A DNA stretch of 64,000 bases, from NCBI RefSeq assembly GCF_008831285.2, contig NC_045147.1, positions 15,292,854 to 15,356,853 of the forward strand. Reading direction: 5' to 3'. The notes under the pieces were generated by a model. It was not told where the DNA came from. It saw only the letters and a program-made list of their open reading frames with translations, and made no database searches. A program made the translations under genes and the position numbers. Positions 13,813-27,998 of the stretch are shown here, piece by piece (within the stretch, counting starts at the first letter, position 1; every line of letters starts with the position of its first letter). This DNA is from Nymphaea colorata (Eukaryota > Streptophyta > Magnoliopsida > Nymphaeales > Nymphaeaceae).

Positions 13813-14563
13813 CAGATGGACATTTGTGTTTGGATCATGGTCATCACAATGCACATTGTCTTCAGTGGGGAGGGTGTTGTACAGCGACCCATTTGTGCCA
13901 AACACGGGCAACATGTTCCATGGACAAGTTCACTCTAGCAGATGGCATAGGTATTTATAGACCAGCAAGATTGGTGGCCTAAGGTCTGTTGCTCATCATT
14001 CTCACAGCTGCTGTTTGAGTGTGACCGAGTGCTGTTGGGTTGATCTATCTGTGATGTTTCAGCCAACATGGGCTGTGGGCGATATATCGTGCTTAGTTGT
14101 TTGGTTTGTTGTAAAAATGTGAAGCACAAGAAAGCCACAACATATAAGCAGCCCAAGTTTTGATTATTTCTATCATCCACTATTTAAAGTTATTTTCCCT
14201 TGCTGATTTCAGCAGGAAATTGCTCATGTTTCGTTGATGGGGCTTTACATTGCACTTAGTTCTGTGGATTCGTCACGAATATGAATATATTCATCCAAGC
14301 AGCTGCTGTTGGATGCAGCTATTAACTTTGTGGTTAAGGGGTTTGCATGTGATTCCTGCATCAGCCTTGTTCCAGGCATCCGGCTGACCTTGAATTTGAT
14401 TTATAGTTGCACCTGAGCGCTCTCAAACAGCTGAATGTTGGGTGTGAAACTGCTGGCTTGTAGTACTGCTACACTACGACCAGGACAATTCCATAAGTGT
14501 GTAAAGATGTCGTGATTATTCAGTCACACAAGCTGCAAGCCTCCTGCTCGGATCGACCGTGCT

Positions 14564-14702
14564 GCACAATGGTCCACTGGGTAAAGAAATCATTCCCAAT
14601 CTCCGATGTCAGCTGCTAAATGCCCATAAAACGCACAATGGTCCACTGGATAAAGAAACCATTCCCTGGCGCCCATATCAGCTGCTTTATGCCCATAAAA
14701 CG
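14564..14702. repeat. Two tandem copies of a 69-bp unit
   Basis: Both units start with GCACAATGGTCCACTGG, continue with TAAAGAAA.CATTCCC and TCAGCTGCT, and end with ATGCCCATAAAAC. They differ at several positions, and one change removes a base. A reverse-complement trace of the GTCCACT segment (AGTGGACC) occurs near 14753, which suggests a small composite repeat. Confidence 0.85.
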
Positions 14703-16809
14703 ACCGTTTGTACTGGTTGAAGAACCGTTGACACATGAAAGACGTCAACATAGTGGACCATTTTGTAAAAGAGAAACAACTTTTCCAGCGATGAGGGATT
14801 TGATACGAATATGTCGAAAGGGTTTAAAATGAGTAGAACATGGAAATACAGGGCTATCTATATGGCTGTAAAAAGCCTATGAATCGTGGCTCTGGCCGCC
14901 GGCAGTTCATCTATTACAAAAGGTCCTCATTGTGAGAAATTATGCCAATGCCGCCAAAGGGACTTAAATATGCCGATTGTTTAGCTTCTTCCGATGGCCT
15001 CGCCCAAATGCATGGGATGTTGCGGCGGCTGCTCAATAAGATGGAAGCACCGGAGTCAACTTTTGAGGGAAAAGGAAAAAGTTTCCTTCCAGTGTATGGG
15101 GGGCCCCAAACAAAGATGGCATAGGACATAGGATATTCTGTGCATAGGACAACTGCAGAAGAGGACATTGAATATTGTACTATTCTTCTCTCTCATTCTC
15201 GTTGAATTGTGGAACCAGCTCGTGTATGATTATATGGACCACCATAATCATATGATGCAGTGATCGTAATGTTACGTTGACATTCAAGGGTTAAGTGGTA
15301 CTTCGGTTTTTTTTATCTGTTTCCTTACGAAATTCCATCAGATAGAGGTTAGCATATCATATCATAGCAAATCCTTGTTTCGCATAAAGGAATCACAAGT
15401 GATACTGAACAAGTAGAAGATCGTTCATAGGATACTGAATTTTGAGATCAAATGTTAGACAGTTTGTATAGGAACCTAATATAAGACTGTAAAATGCGGC
15501 ATGAGTATTAAAGATACCGACAAAACCACTGTGACTGTTCAGTTTAGATTCATTAATTTCTTCATGCTTCTTTTACTCAGCATTCTCACGTAAATTTTGT
15601 GGTCATAAGACCTCCGATGGTGTTCATCAAATATGACTTTAAGGTAGAGCTGAATTAGTAACTGCATCTACAAAGTAACATCTTGGTGCTGATCCCGCAC
15701 ATCGGAGGCCATCGAGGTAGCCAGAACACACTTCTTATTGCCCGTAAAACTATTGGAAGACAGATCCTGCTAATAGATCCACTGCTTCACTTGATCAAGC
15801 CTATTCTCTTGTTCCTCAAGAAGAGAAAAAAACCAAGAAGAGGGAGATGGACATCAGATTAGTTCTGAATATGACATAGCAGCTCTTTTCGCAACTTCGT
15901 AGTATGTTCTTCCAACACCATCAAAAACACTCTAATTTTCAAGCCAAAGCAAAATCAACCAGCACGTTCAGCAGGAGAACATTGCAGCTGGGATGGCCGC
16001 ACCAAGGACAAGCGTTAACTTCATAGTTTTCGTCCCGGACCCCGCCCTACATAAACTTGCTGAAACAGCCTAAACACAAGGGGTTCCGCCTACAGCTCTA
16101 ATGGTTTCTTCTTCTTCTCTTACGTCTGTGCCTACCGTAGTTCCTTCTGCTACCGCTCCTTTATACCCCTGAATAATAGCATTTAAAATGAACTGTTGGC
16201 CTTTCATTTGATCAGGGCCATGTCCTTCCCCGTCGTCAACTTGGCAGTTTTGTCACTTGCCTTTTTCTGTTGATGTTCATTGACACAAACGTGGGCGAAC
16301 AGAGGACATCTTCACTCAGACCATGTACCAAAACAGGTCCCGTAAGAGTCCAGCATCAAGCTTTGGTATTTTTGCATCGACACATTATGGCTCGATTTCC
16401 CTTTCTCCTTCCACGTACGAGGCAGCATGTTAAATAAGCCACAGTAAGCATATATATCTCGATTCGCCAAAAATTTAAAGGCAATTTCACAGTCTGATGA
16501 TGCACTTTTCATGCCTGTGTTCAATAATTTCATTTTGTTGTGACAGGTGTAATCAGACAACTGCAATGATGCTTAACTCTTTAGTTTTGTATATGGTCAA
16601 TACTGGGAAAAGATACTGTGATAATACTTAACTCATTAGTATCACTTTCATATTTTTCTTACAAAGTTTCAAATTGATTTTCAGCCATCCAATAAAGTTC
16701 TTAATGATGCCGTGTATTTTGCATCGTATGAGTTACCCTCAAATAGTGTGCAAGAAATCCTTTAGAGTGGTTAAATGACAACGCGCTTCCAAGAATGACG
16801 AAATTTAAT

Positions 16810-16811
<2 letters not shown>

Positions 16812-16867
<56 letters not shown>
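16812..16867. repeat. (AT)n microsatellite, about 56 bp
   Basis: An uninterrupted AT dinucleotide run of about 28 units lies in intergenic DNA. Confidence 0.97.
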
Positions 16868-16869
<2 letters not shown>

Positions 16870-17587
16870 TTTTCGAACTGTCAAAGGAGCTCAAATGCCA
16901 GCTTCCTGCGCGGAAATTTTACCATATATTGGGGAGCAAAAGACGAAATTGCATGGGAAGGGGACAAACAGAATAAATTTTTTAATGCTTATGAACAGTG
17001 TCATTTGAAAAATGCGCTATTGGCCTATTGATGTGCTTGGTGGTTCTATCATTCACATTGCAGGTCCACTCTACTGAAGTGTACAATGTTTTGATCAAGG
17101 AAGGAGAGCAGAAATCTGCCTGCCATAAGAGTAGACAGATCTTTGAGACAATATTTAGAGTTAGGAGTCACCGATAAGAAAGAAAGTGATATAGGCAAAT
17201 AATTCCGTCGCGACAGTCAAATGGATCTTGTTTTTAGTTCATGAGAGAAGGTTCGAGAGGCATCTTTTTCGTTTGAAAAATTTACAGATAGCCACTTCAA
17301 CGCTATTTGAGCTATTTTTAAATGGCGTCTCAACCTTTATGATTTTACAGATAGATGCCCAACATGTGGGGGTAATTCATGACAAGGTCAATTGTTAAAA
17401 AGTTACCCAAATATGAGTACAAGCTCAAAAAGGAAAGCTATCATCAAAGCCTCAATCTCTAACGAAGAATCAGTAAGAACAACTCTTGATACCCGCCTGC
17501 AATATTACCCAAGAAATCACAAGTACGGAAGAATCTAAGGGTTCTGCTGTGGGGTCAGATTCCAAGGTATCTTTAGTGCACATTTAT

Positions 17588-17590
<3 letters not shown>

Positions 17591-17647
<57 letters not shown>
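17591..17647. repeat. (AG)n microsatellite, about 57 bp
   Basis: An uninterrupted AG run. It produces an artificial Arg-Glu repeat in one reading frame, which should not be taken as coding. Confidence 0.97.
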
Positions 17648-17651
<4 letters not shown>

Positions 17652-18198
17652 GAAAGAGAGAACAATTGTGCTATGATAATTTCACGCCAATTGATTATCC
17701 TGCCAAGTCACCGTTCATAAGCAGCCATTTGCAAATGACTGAACCTTTATCGAATTTTATCTTTGTGGACCAATTTGTCTCATTTGTGGTTCTTTTTTCC
17801 CTCCATGCAATTTATAAGGCCCAGTTTACGTTGCTTTTTGTCTTTTCGAGTGTCTTCAACTTCAATCAAAGTAATAAGTGAGAGCATTTTTTCATAAATC
17901 CATCCATATCTACAGTATAAATTTTCCTTCATACATTTAACCAAGGTAGATAATACATCAATCCTTGTCCACATGACATATTAGATCCCTGCCACTATCG
18001 ATCTTGCGGCATGGAGCACCTTTTTCGGCTTTGTATATATATGTAATACATACATATATGCGAGTATATATATGTATATATTTATGAGATATTTCATAAT
18101 TTGATATTTTGTGCAAATCATACGTGCAGACCAGTAGCTAGATTAAGGGCCACATGCAGCAGCAGCCATGCAGCAGTAGGTGCTTGGGAGACGAAGAC

Positions 18199-20482
18199 TT
18201 ATGCCGTAGGGTAGGAGGCCTGCATGGCTATACCACAGAGACCGCTCTTTGAGGCTATGTCGCTTTTCATCCTGATATAGCCGCCCTCGCCCCAGCTTGA
18301 CCCCCACGAGTTCTTCACCAGCCAGTACTTGGTCCCGTCCTTCGCTGTGCCGTACCCCACTGCCGTCACCGCGTGGTTCAGAAGCGTACCGCAGTCTCCG
18401 GAAAAGATACCGCTCTTATAGAACTGGAAAGCGTAGCCACCGGCATCTATGGCGACAGAGACCGGCTGGTTAGCCACTGCCTTCAGCAGCGCCGCCTCGT
18501 CATTAGCTGGCACGTCCTCAAAGCCGCGGATCGTCGCTGCGGGACTCTTGTTCTTGCGGGCGTTGCAGGTGCCATCACTGCCCATGTAAGGGTAGTTTGC
18601 CTCCGTGGTGAGACCATGGTTATTGATAATGTACTGGAAGGCAGAGTCCATGAGGCCGCCGTTGCAGCCCTCGTCGGACCCATGGATGTCGCAGTCGACG
18701 AGCTGCTGCTCGGAGAGGGAGATGAGCTTGCCTGTCTTGAGTTTCGTAAGACCTTCTATGGCTGCCACCGCCGAGAAAGCCCAGCAGCAACCTGTTTTGA
18801 AAGGGTTACAACGATGCAATGAATTAAAACTCGATTTGAAATGTTATAAAGGCCACCACACGGATCTGATCTCCCTAGTTATTAGGTTTCGTTGTGTATA
18901 AACTATGGTACACAAAATATGATGTGATTCTGAAAGTTTTTGTTAAATTTAATAAGCGAAGGCTGAACGTAATTACACTATATTTCTTAAAACAAGAATA
19001 AGGTGTTCTTCAATATATGTTCCAAAAACTCAATATTCATCGCATCAAATACCCACCACATTTTCTTTGAAGTATGTTAATGGCGTGCAAGCATAAAAAT
19101 GTGTGAATGAATGTCTTGACTCGGAGGTAGAAAAAGTACGAGTTATTTTGGACTAAAAAGTGACTTCCACCAGCCTTAATTTAGACATGGAGATGGAGTT
19201 CAGTTGACGGGTGCAAATGGCCTATGCTCACTTCCGGCTAAAGTAGTAACATGACGGCCACAACCAAACTTTGGTGGCTTCATGCGTCTCATATATGCCT
19301 AATCAGGCATAAGAACTTCTTGCATATAGGCAGCTCGTTGTTGTGTGAATAAATGAATATTTGAGCCCTAAGGACATAGATAACGTGATGTGAACATCTG
19401 AAGGTTTAAAGGCGAAAAACCTGCACTACATTGCTATTTACAAAAAAAAATAAATCATTCGCTAGATCAATAAAAAAAAAGAGGTTTTTTCCTTCTATCA
19501 TGAGGTGTATTTCTTAATATATTATCATATTTTTTTTCGGTGAACAAAGTCAGCTCAAATTGGTATTAAGAAAAAGGCCATATTTCTTAATCGAGTGAAT
19601 TTAAAAGGTCAAACAAATAAACGATAGTGCCCATAGACTACAAGATCAGACTAATCAAACAAATAAACAATAGTACCCATAGACTTACAAGATTAGATTA
19701 AGCAGAAAAAATTGCTTGTGGCATGTTTACTTTTCAAGTGTTTAATAGGCATTACTGACTGCACGCTTTCTCTCTCTCTAGGTGCAATAATCATTGGAAT
19801 GAATGACACGTGTGTGTGTGTGTGTGCAATAAAAAGAGTAATAATATTTAATCAAGAGGTATAAACTGATAAAAAACTACAGTAAGAAGTCAGGAAGTGT
19901 ATATTTATATACATGCGTGCATGGGTAGTAGAACAGGAAACATCCTCAAAACAAGTTACGAGGAGACAACTCAACGGTATTGTAAAGCAATAAGCAGATT
20001 TGAATAAAAAGTGAATCAAAACATATGGCAATATTAGTTATACTAAGTTGCTCACCACATAGTCCTTGGTCCTTCACTGGTGTTACTGCACCTTTCACCC
20101 TCCAGTCCATGGAGGGTGGGACAGCAGTCACACCCGCATACCTGAAAGGGCTACCGCTTGCCCTACCGCTGGACGTCTTCTTCAAGCCCGTCCGGGCAGC
20201 TAGGAACTCCTCATTCGTCATATCTGCAAACTGGTTGATACCCAATATGTAAGATTGGTTCCTAGAGTTAAAGGACTCGATAAGATCAACATTAGCCTTG
20301 AAGATCTGAAATCGCCGCGCCCTCTCGGCATCGTCGGGGTAAACCCGGCCGTGTTTCGCCATCCACTGGGCGTGCTTGTCGGCCATGAATGTCTCATCAA
20401 GGCCTCTGGGCATGGCCTGTAAGGCCATGAGAGCCATGAGGGTCATCACCATGCAGCTGCAGACCAGAAGCTTGGAGGCCAT
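18199..20482 (-). CDS. Papain-like (C1A) cysteine protease, senescence-associated SAG39/SAG12-like
   Basis: There are two exons, 20482-20056 and 18791-18199, joined by a 1264-bp GT-AG intron that splits the Gly codon of the active-site CG-CCWAF block. The product is 339 aa, the normal family length. Residues 1-24 form a Met/Leu-rich signal peptide. The inhibitory I29 prodomain carries a full ERFNIN motif (E53, R57, F61, N64, I68, N72) and GxNxFxD (G81, N83, F85, D87). The mature enzyme starts near VPPSMDWR (121), with oxyanion Q139, catalytic C145, H282 and N303 in [12 protein letters not shown]. There is no C-terminal KDEL, no granulin domain and no basic linker, so this is a soluble vacuolar or secreted endopeptidase of the SAG39/SAG12 type. 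An upstream in-frame ATG at 20608 would add 42 residues, but the ATG at 20482 fits the signal peptide and the TATA box at 20558. All key residues are intact. Confidence 0.93.
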
Positions 20483-20557
20483 TGTGTGGTAGGCAGCTGT
20501 CTTGGTTAGACGATGAAACCACAGTTGGAGGTGTGGTGGATTCTTCTGGTGCATGGC

Positions 20558-20566
20558 TATATATAG
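20558..20566 (-). promoter_or_regulatory. TATA box of the cysteine protease gene
   Basis: CTATATATAG on the minus strand lies about 76 bp upstream of the chosen ATG at 20482. This spacing is usual for a plant TATA box followed by a leader of about 45 bases, and it supports that start. Confidence 0.65.
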
Positions 20567-23500
20567 AAATGTTTTGGAACCGAAATGTGAGATCAGAAGG
20601 CCAGCCAATTATTCGCCATTGATTAATTGACGATAACAAGGGTCACCATCAACGGCCGGAAGACTGACACTGCCAGAACCTTTTTGGCAAGCCCCACAAT
20701 TAAAGGACAATTGAGTTTTGCAGGTTACATGAGATCAGGGGGGTTCTGTTTTTTACATAATGTATACGAATAGCCACTTATTGATTAGTCTAATTTCAAT
20801 TGCCGCTTACCAATTTTATATTTTGCTAAATCGTGCTAGCCAGCACACACAAATATTGATAACATTCCTCCAACTTTTAAGTACTAACTAAAAACGTGAT
20901 AATGTTAAGCTTCTCATGAGATGTGGCCGGTCCATGAGTTGGCTATGTTCAGATGGTATATGATTACACCTCAAGGAAGCTTCCAAATTATAGCGACAAT
21001 AGAGATGATAAAACTCACTTTTACTTTGAGGAAGATGGCATGGACTACTTGCAATAATTAATAACATATCATGGTTAAGAAGGTCATGAAATAGTAGCGA
21101 ATGAAAGCTGTTGCAGTTTTTTTTATTTTGCCCGTCAAAGAAACAGTTTTCCTTACCTTAGGATAAGAAAAAGAAGGAAAGAAAAGAAATAAAACCAATC
21201 AATTATACTTCATAAAATCTTATTAATCATAATTCCGTTTTGGCATGATTTATGCACAAAAGGTTGTAGGTTGATATGTTCACACATACTCAACAATGAT
21301 TATATGAGGGACAAAGTTGGCATGAAGTATGAATAAACAAAAATTAAACTTGTAACGACTTCGGATGAAAATTTGAAAAAGTATAGAGAGAGAGAGAGAG
21401 AGGGTTGGGGAGAGAAAGCGCGCATGGTTAGGGCAAGACATATAAATATTAATTGGGCTCAAAGATACCCTTTATGCTCTTTAACCAATACATGTTAGAG
21501 ATGAAGTTTAATTAATTATTTGGATGGTGATGCATGGATGTGTCCAAACGTGTCAAAGAAGGACGGTGATTTGTTTATAAAATAGCATGAGAGAGGACTG
21601 TCAATGGAAAAGGTCCCATAAATGAAGGGCGGGGATTTTGTTGAACTAAGTACAGAACGGAAGATCGTCCATCCGAACCGTCTGATCTGCGTTCCCGACG
21701 AAGATGTATCATCATCATCTTCCCCCCTCCGCCAAGAATGCTTTCCGTGGCAAATATGCTGATTAATACATCTGATTAAAATACATCCATATGGTGCATG
21801 ACCCACTTGGATGCACTTATGTGACATCTGATGATCGATTGCGTGTACGTCCCCGACAATGAATTTCTTTGTTATTTCCATCTCAGCTATTCTTTCTTCG
21901 CCATTGATTCCTCCTTATTTATTTTGCTTCTTGATTTTCAAATGTTTCTATATGCTAGCTTTCAAGATTCTCGTCAACAGAGTGTCGTGATCTTCTGTTC
22001 TTGTAATGTACAAGTAATTAATTATGTGAATAGCTGATAGAGACTGAGGCATTAAGCATGGAGTATGGGGTATGGGGTATAATTCATGAGTTGACAATTT
22101 TAAACTAATTTTAAAGTGAAATATGTCACGATTTCGTCTATCTTACATTAGAACATGAAAACAAACACTAGTTTCAGAAAATATTTGATAACATGAAAAA
22201 GGAAATTTATGTTTTTCGATTGCCAAAGTGGGGTGCTCATGCAAAGTACTCTACTTCAAGATCAGCTGCATCCAAGTGGATGTTGAACCGACGGTCCTTA
22301 ACATGGAGTACTAGTTGAAAGCCTGAACGCAGATCAAAGTGCAAAAGCTACTGACACTTCTACATTTTAATTTCCAAGGATTGAACTTCTTAAGCACTCT
22401 TTTGTTGTGTTTTCAAGTCACGAGTTTTCCTAGCATATCTGGACGAGTCTCAATATTAGCGATTGGAGCCATGAGTTTCCGAATCTGCTTAAGTCGAAGT
22501 TTTCTAGCTTCCTTGTTTCAAGCTTTCAAATATACTAATTTGTTTGAACTGAGCTGCTTTAATTTTTTTTTTTTATGCGCATGCTTGATATGTGTGTGTA
22601 TGTGTATATATATATATATATATATGTATATGAGTCAATCCAAGTGAATGATTGAGTGCCTAATTAATCTAAGTTTGCCACCGAAATTATTCCAAACGCC
22701 ACGGTACTGATATCTAAAATTATTAAGAGAGAGATACGTGGAGGCAAAGCCTTCTTGTGCATGGTGGGCCCCACAAGGGTCACTTGCCAAATTCAGCATG
22801 GTTCGGTTCATCCCAAGTACCACCAATTTTGCATGCACCATTCAAATCTCATGCTCGCATTTTCAAGCAAATCATAGTGGATCAGTTGATTGTTTGATCA
22901 GTTCATATACATCTATATTACGTTATAGCACCGATTTAAACTCGCTTAACTATAATATATATGAACTCATGCATGATGCATGTTGTGGCGAAGAACTTAA
23001 GTGTCCATTGAAAATATCATCACCTGCAGACATTGTGTCAAAGAAGAATGAGATTCAGCAGAGCGAAGTGTAGGAGATGCGAGTGTGCGCTTCACAGAGA
23101 TTGTGAATTTAAGAATATGAATGGTTGGAGATGAGGAGATCCATCTCCAGCTTCCTAGCTGTTTAATGGCAACGAGTATAGATGATAGATCCGATTCTTG
23201 GTTAGTTGCTGTATTAAACTGGCAGTTGAATAAGTCCAAGAACAGGCGATGACAGAGAGCCAAGCCGACACAACAGAGTCGTGGCAAAGCTAACTAGAGA
23301 ATGATGTTGGCCTTTGGTTACGACAAGCAGTGGATCACCAAAAATGATGAAGAGAATATGTGACATGAGGTTAACCCCGACAGAGAAGAAACAGTCATCA
23401 TTTCCCACTTCTTCTCTTCCTTGTTGAAATTTTCTCGTCCGCAAATGGAATCTTGCAAGCCTTGAACTTATTTGCGCATACGTGTGAAGTAGCGTGTGCA

Positions 23501-26500
23501 TCCTGCAGTCGAGATGGCTGTTGGAGCGTGGACCATAATCTACATTTTTATAGGCTTTCCTAATTTTTACGGATGTAAAGGTGAGGGCCCTCTTTCTCTC
23601 TCACTCACTCGCGACAACAAGAGAAGAAAGAACTTACAGAAGAAGACACAAGGACGAAGTTCTCGTATGTCCATGACCATATCCGTTTTTTCCATATATT
23701 TACATGTTTAGATTCAAATTCAAATTTGAATAGGAACACAAAAAAGTCATACCAATCCAAAATCTAATTTCACAATCTGAATCTGATTTAAATTTAAGTC
23801 GGGATCTAAATTTTGAACTGAATTTAGCCCATTTTCAAAATGTAAAAACATTAAATATAAGATATTTGTCAAACAAAAATAAATCTCATTCGAAAATCTG
23901 ATTGGATATTTATGCATATCAGAATCTGAATCCGATCGAATGTCATTTTTTAAATCCCAATCTGATTCGATTTTTTAATGAGATATAATTTTTTTTTTCA
24001 TATCTGATTTTTTCAAAATGGTTTAGCTGGATATCTAACCCAAATTAGATATATTGACATCCCTATTAAATCATGCTCCACATTCCAACAAAAGCCCAAA
24101 AGCCCTATAAGGCTGTGGACATATGAGAACTTTGTCTGTGAACCATATAAATAATCCTTGTATGTTCTTCTTTTTCCTTGTTTTCGTTTCTCTCAGTGTG
24201 ATGAGTGAGAGAGGAAGAGAGAGAAAGCGCTACTTTCGTAACAGTAGTCATGAGAAATATATGCCATGTCTGGCAGTACCTGCCTTGCCATCTTAAATAA
24301 AGGTAGTGATGATCATACCACTAGCTCTAATCGGAGATACTAATCATGAAATGGCTTCTCATCTGGTTATTCTTCCGACAATGATAGCGGAGTATCACTA
24401 CATTCTTCTGCAGGTTGAGATTCTAGAGCAATGGCTCTCTCAAACAGGCTGAAAATGATCTTAATGACATGACTTGGGTTGTGTTTCTTGGGCATACGCC
24501 ATGTTAAGCCCGACCGCACAAAGAGATTGAGTGCTATCTCTTCTTTTCAACTAAAGATCTGATCCCAGCACCACACGAGTCGCATCGATCTTAACTTAAA
24601 CTTTACAAATGATCAAACGCTCAAATCTGTTCTCCAAGATCCCTCTTACAAGGAATGAGAACCTAGCAACCGCCTCCTCTCTGATGATTCTTGAGCTATA
24701 TGGAACCAAAAGATTGAGGCTACATGGATTGGCTGCAAGTTATACGACGATCACTATCTCAAGAAACCTGTCACCACAAGATGGATGATTAGCTGAACTT
24801 AGCTTACTGCATACTTTGGAAATGTTTAAGGGCTATACGTCACAAACTCGATCATGCACCACCCATTAATGACCCATGTATATTCAAATTCAAAGAGCAG
24901 GAAAACGTAACGTTTCCAGCTTCTGTTCACCAAATTCGAGTCCAACTACGTACAAAAACCGAACTCCGATGATCTGCAAACTGCTGTCACTATTGGCATT
25001 GTTTGAACGAGAAAAAAGAAATAATGGACTTCAATGCCATAAACAACAAAGGCCGCGCCAAAATAAGGCCAGCGAACAACAGAAGAAGATAAAGAGATTT
25101 CATTGCACACTAAAAAGAAAATAGACATTTTTATTGCATGTTGGTTTCATCATCGAAACCAATATAACCTTTGATCCTATATAGGAAATTAAAGATAATT
25201 CTATTTCCAAAGAACTATAGACAAACACTGGATAAGTTAGAGAGTACTGATAGTCAAACTGGGACTGAAAGAAGCTTTCCCAAGTGAAAAAAACAGATAG
25301 CTTTAACCACCTCCGGCCTATGGATGATGGTTTCTTGGTGTCGAGAAGATGACCGATAAGCCATTGCAGGAGAATGCATGTATCGACAAGTTTTGATGAC
25401 AACATAGGCTATGCCTGTTATAGTCAAGTTCAAGATGGTAATGCTGATGTGCCTCTAGTTACCCTACTTCCTGGAGAATATCCATCATATTTATATATGT
25501 TGACATTAAAATATCCATTTCTTTGAGTGATCAAGCATGACCCTAAGTAAGCATCTCAATCTTCCTCATGTCTTTTATGTCAAACGAGTTCATCAAGACA
25601 TGTTTTTTGTATCATGTATCATGTGTTGATTACTGCCTGTGATATTTTTTGGTGCCAACCAAGCGTTTTGTTCCCAAAAAGTGTCGCTTGCAAGTTTCTC
25701 AAGCATAGCTCTTTCTAACGGGGGATCACTTTAATACTCTTATAAGGAGAGTACTGGTAGTTCAAGTTAGCAGGTGATAGCACTGAGTAACGAGACAGAT
25801 TTTCTTGGAAAATAATCTTATCCAACGTATTTTTCAAGGGGATGAGTTGTAAGGGTGTAACCAAGTAACCTTGTTGATGATTGGACGATTGAATACTCTC
25901 CTTGATTGGTAGGCAGAAAGTTTACTTCGTGCAACTTCTTGTAGCCATTTTTTATTGTGTTCTTACTGCTCCTCTTGAGATTTATTGGGAGATTTGTCAA
26001 TGGCAAAGAATTGATCACAGTTTCCTAGATTCGTCATATATTAACGACAATTACAGCTTTCCCCCAACTACTGGCTTATATCATTAACTTCTGCCATGAG
26101 GTATCTTGCCATGAGGTATCTTGGTTGAAGCTGACCCTACATGACCCAAAAAGCGCCTGGTTTTAATGTCAGAAGACTTGTGACCTTTCTTGGAGGAAGA
26201 CAATTCCGAGACAAGAATTTGGCTGCATGTGGGTAAGCAGGTCCCTGTATCTATCATTAAGGTTTTACATGTTTCGCTTGCAGCTATCTCTGTGACGTAT
26301 CTCCATGGAAGTCTTATTGTGGATCTCTTGCGAATGGCTAATCTGTTATATATATATATATATAACACTGTGCCAACTCCTAATTCTAATAGAACTCATA
26401 AATACATACATGGAACATGGGCAGGCGTAACTTCACGCAAATAGGATCTCTCCACTTGGCCACGGAATCTTGCGAGAAGTCGTGACACCTTGATCTATTG

Positions 26501-27998
26501 AGACGTCTTTTCAGGAATCTTCTGCAGTCTTTGCTTCTGCGCCATGAGCTAAAACTGTCGTTTCTGAAGAGCCCTCATTTCGCTACATAGAGTCTCAAGA
26601 CAAAAGACTGGTTCTCAATAGAACGTACCCCTTTCAAACAACTTTCAAATTCATGAGAAACATTCTTGTTGTATAGGCGGAAGTGACACACGTGACGGCC
26701 AGAAATTTACCTTTATCGATGTCACCATTGCCTAACGACGCCATTAGGAGGGAATATTCAATGATGTGCAATAAACCCCCTCCTCGGCGCATGGACCTCG
26801 GTCTGCATGCATGTAGGCTGTCAAATGAAGTCAGAGCAACCAAAATTTCATTATAGATCGATCCAGTGCCCTCGGAATCGGCCACAATCATAATTTCGTA
26901 TTGAAACAATGGCAAAGAGCTTAGATCTGATTCAAGAGTACGCCATGTGTTAGCTTTATTAATTTTTGAATACTTTAAGAACTTTAATAATTCTCTTTTT
27001 CATATTTTTCTTTGTTTTTAAATGATCCTTTAACATTTTTAGCCAATTGATAAGGGATTCAGCTGAAACGGTATCGGCAGCTGCCCCCATTCTGTTGTTC
27101 ATAAGCAATTTATAGGAGTTTGGCTTCCTCAGCAAATGTGATACAGTAGTAAGTACAGAATATCCTGTCAGATCCGTTCCGTCTTTTGCTTCACTTGCTC
27201 CTAACTGCAGTCAAATGATTTAAGATACTCTCGACCTTGTTCAGATATATGATACGCATGAATCCTTTTTTATGTAGACATTTCCTCTTTCAAGTATATT
27301 AAGCTTTGTCCTTAGAAATTCGGAAGCACCCTATTCCCCAAAGCCATACTCGTGCAGTCACCAATCGCCCTAACAAGAGAAAATATATGCCACCAGTGCC
27401 TCGTCTTTCAGAATTACTAATCAATCATATTTCTTGCATGGAGAATTCTAGTAGGGATGCAATGGTCTCATATAAATGATTAAAGACGTAAGCTTCTGAC
27501 CAAGGGAGCAATCCGACTTTTCTAACTTAAGAAGTTACACCTGTTCCGAATTTCAGACGCTAGTTGATCGAGGAAATTTAAATTGAAGATAACAGATTTG
27601 TTGAGAAAATATGGAGGATAAATTAAATAAAGGTATAATAACAAGCACAATTATCATAAGGTGCAAAACAGAAACCCAGACCATAAGAAACAGTCGACAA
27701 CCGCAAATACCCTACCAACAGGATACCTGAAAACTGACAAAAAGAGAGAAGACGGAGAGATCCGTGTGTTTCTTTCTTTGTGTGTTCTTTTTTTGGCCTT
27801 TTTTTTCCCTTTTAAATCAAACAATCAACTGAAGATAAGATCGATCAACTGTCCATAAGGCAAAGGAAACGTATGGTGCAAACTTTTGGTAAGCTTCTAA
27901 ACCCTATGGTCTGGAATATGTTCTATATATGCAACCAAACAAGGTAGAGAAAATATAAGATTACGTTTATAAGGACGATAATAGTAAGATGAAACAAA
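20567..27998. other. Intergenic region, mostly without recognisable genes
   Basis: The first kilobase upstream of 20567 is the protease promoter region. An (AG)n run lies at about 21385-21402 and (TA)n tracts at 22604-22626 and 26346-26364. A 15-bp perfect tandem duplication (GCCATGAGGTATCTT) occupies 26093-26122. Around 24060-24300 a TATAAATA box, followed by pyrimidine-rich sequence and GAGAGAGAAAG, resembles the end of a copia LTR, and short gag-like fragments may follow to about 24780, but I could not establish a family. No tRNA, rRNA or convincing open frame was found. Confidence 0.5.
23712..24064. repeat. GATTC/GAATC-rich dispersed repeat, copy 1
   Basis: This AT-rich stretch is dominated by variants of CAATCTGATTCGAT, CAGAATCTGAATCCGAT and GGATATCTAACCCAAATT, and ends with GACATCCCTA. 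The reverse complement of that end, TAGGGATGTC, resembles the TAGGGGTG ends of hAT-like non-autonomous elements. Similar segments lie at 34283-34600 and 47425-47612. Confidence 0.5.

Larger units (their letters stand above)
13813..18198. other. Intergenic region between coiled-coil gene and cysteine protease
   Basis: Sequence just after the TAG at 13812 is probably the 3' UTR of the coiled-coil gene. Short open frames around 14620-14832 and 14914-15168 lie in a slightly GC-richer patch that also holds a 69-bp tandem repeat. They look like transposon debris rather than genes and match nothing I recognise. The rest is AT-rich with two large microsatellites. No RNA gene was seen. Confidence 0.6.

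Noticed and set aside
17486-17881. 131-codon frame with an Arg-Glu repeat
   Set aside because: It is a translation of the (AG)n microsatellite at 17591-17647 joined to AT-rich noncoding sequence.
18373-18822. 149-codon plus-strand frame
   Set aside because: It is antisense to exon 2 of the cysteine protease and only mirrors its GC-rich codons.
24060-24800. Possible copia LTR end and gag fragments
   Set aside because: There is a TATA box and a pyrimidine-rich end, but no primer-binding site, boundary or convincing gag motif, so it is mentioned only in the intergenic note.
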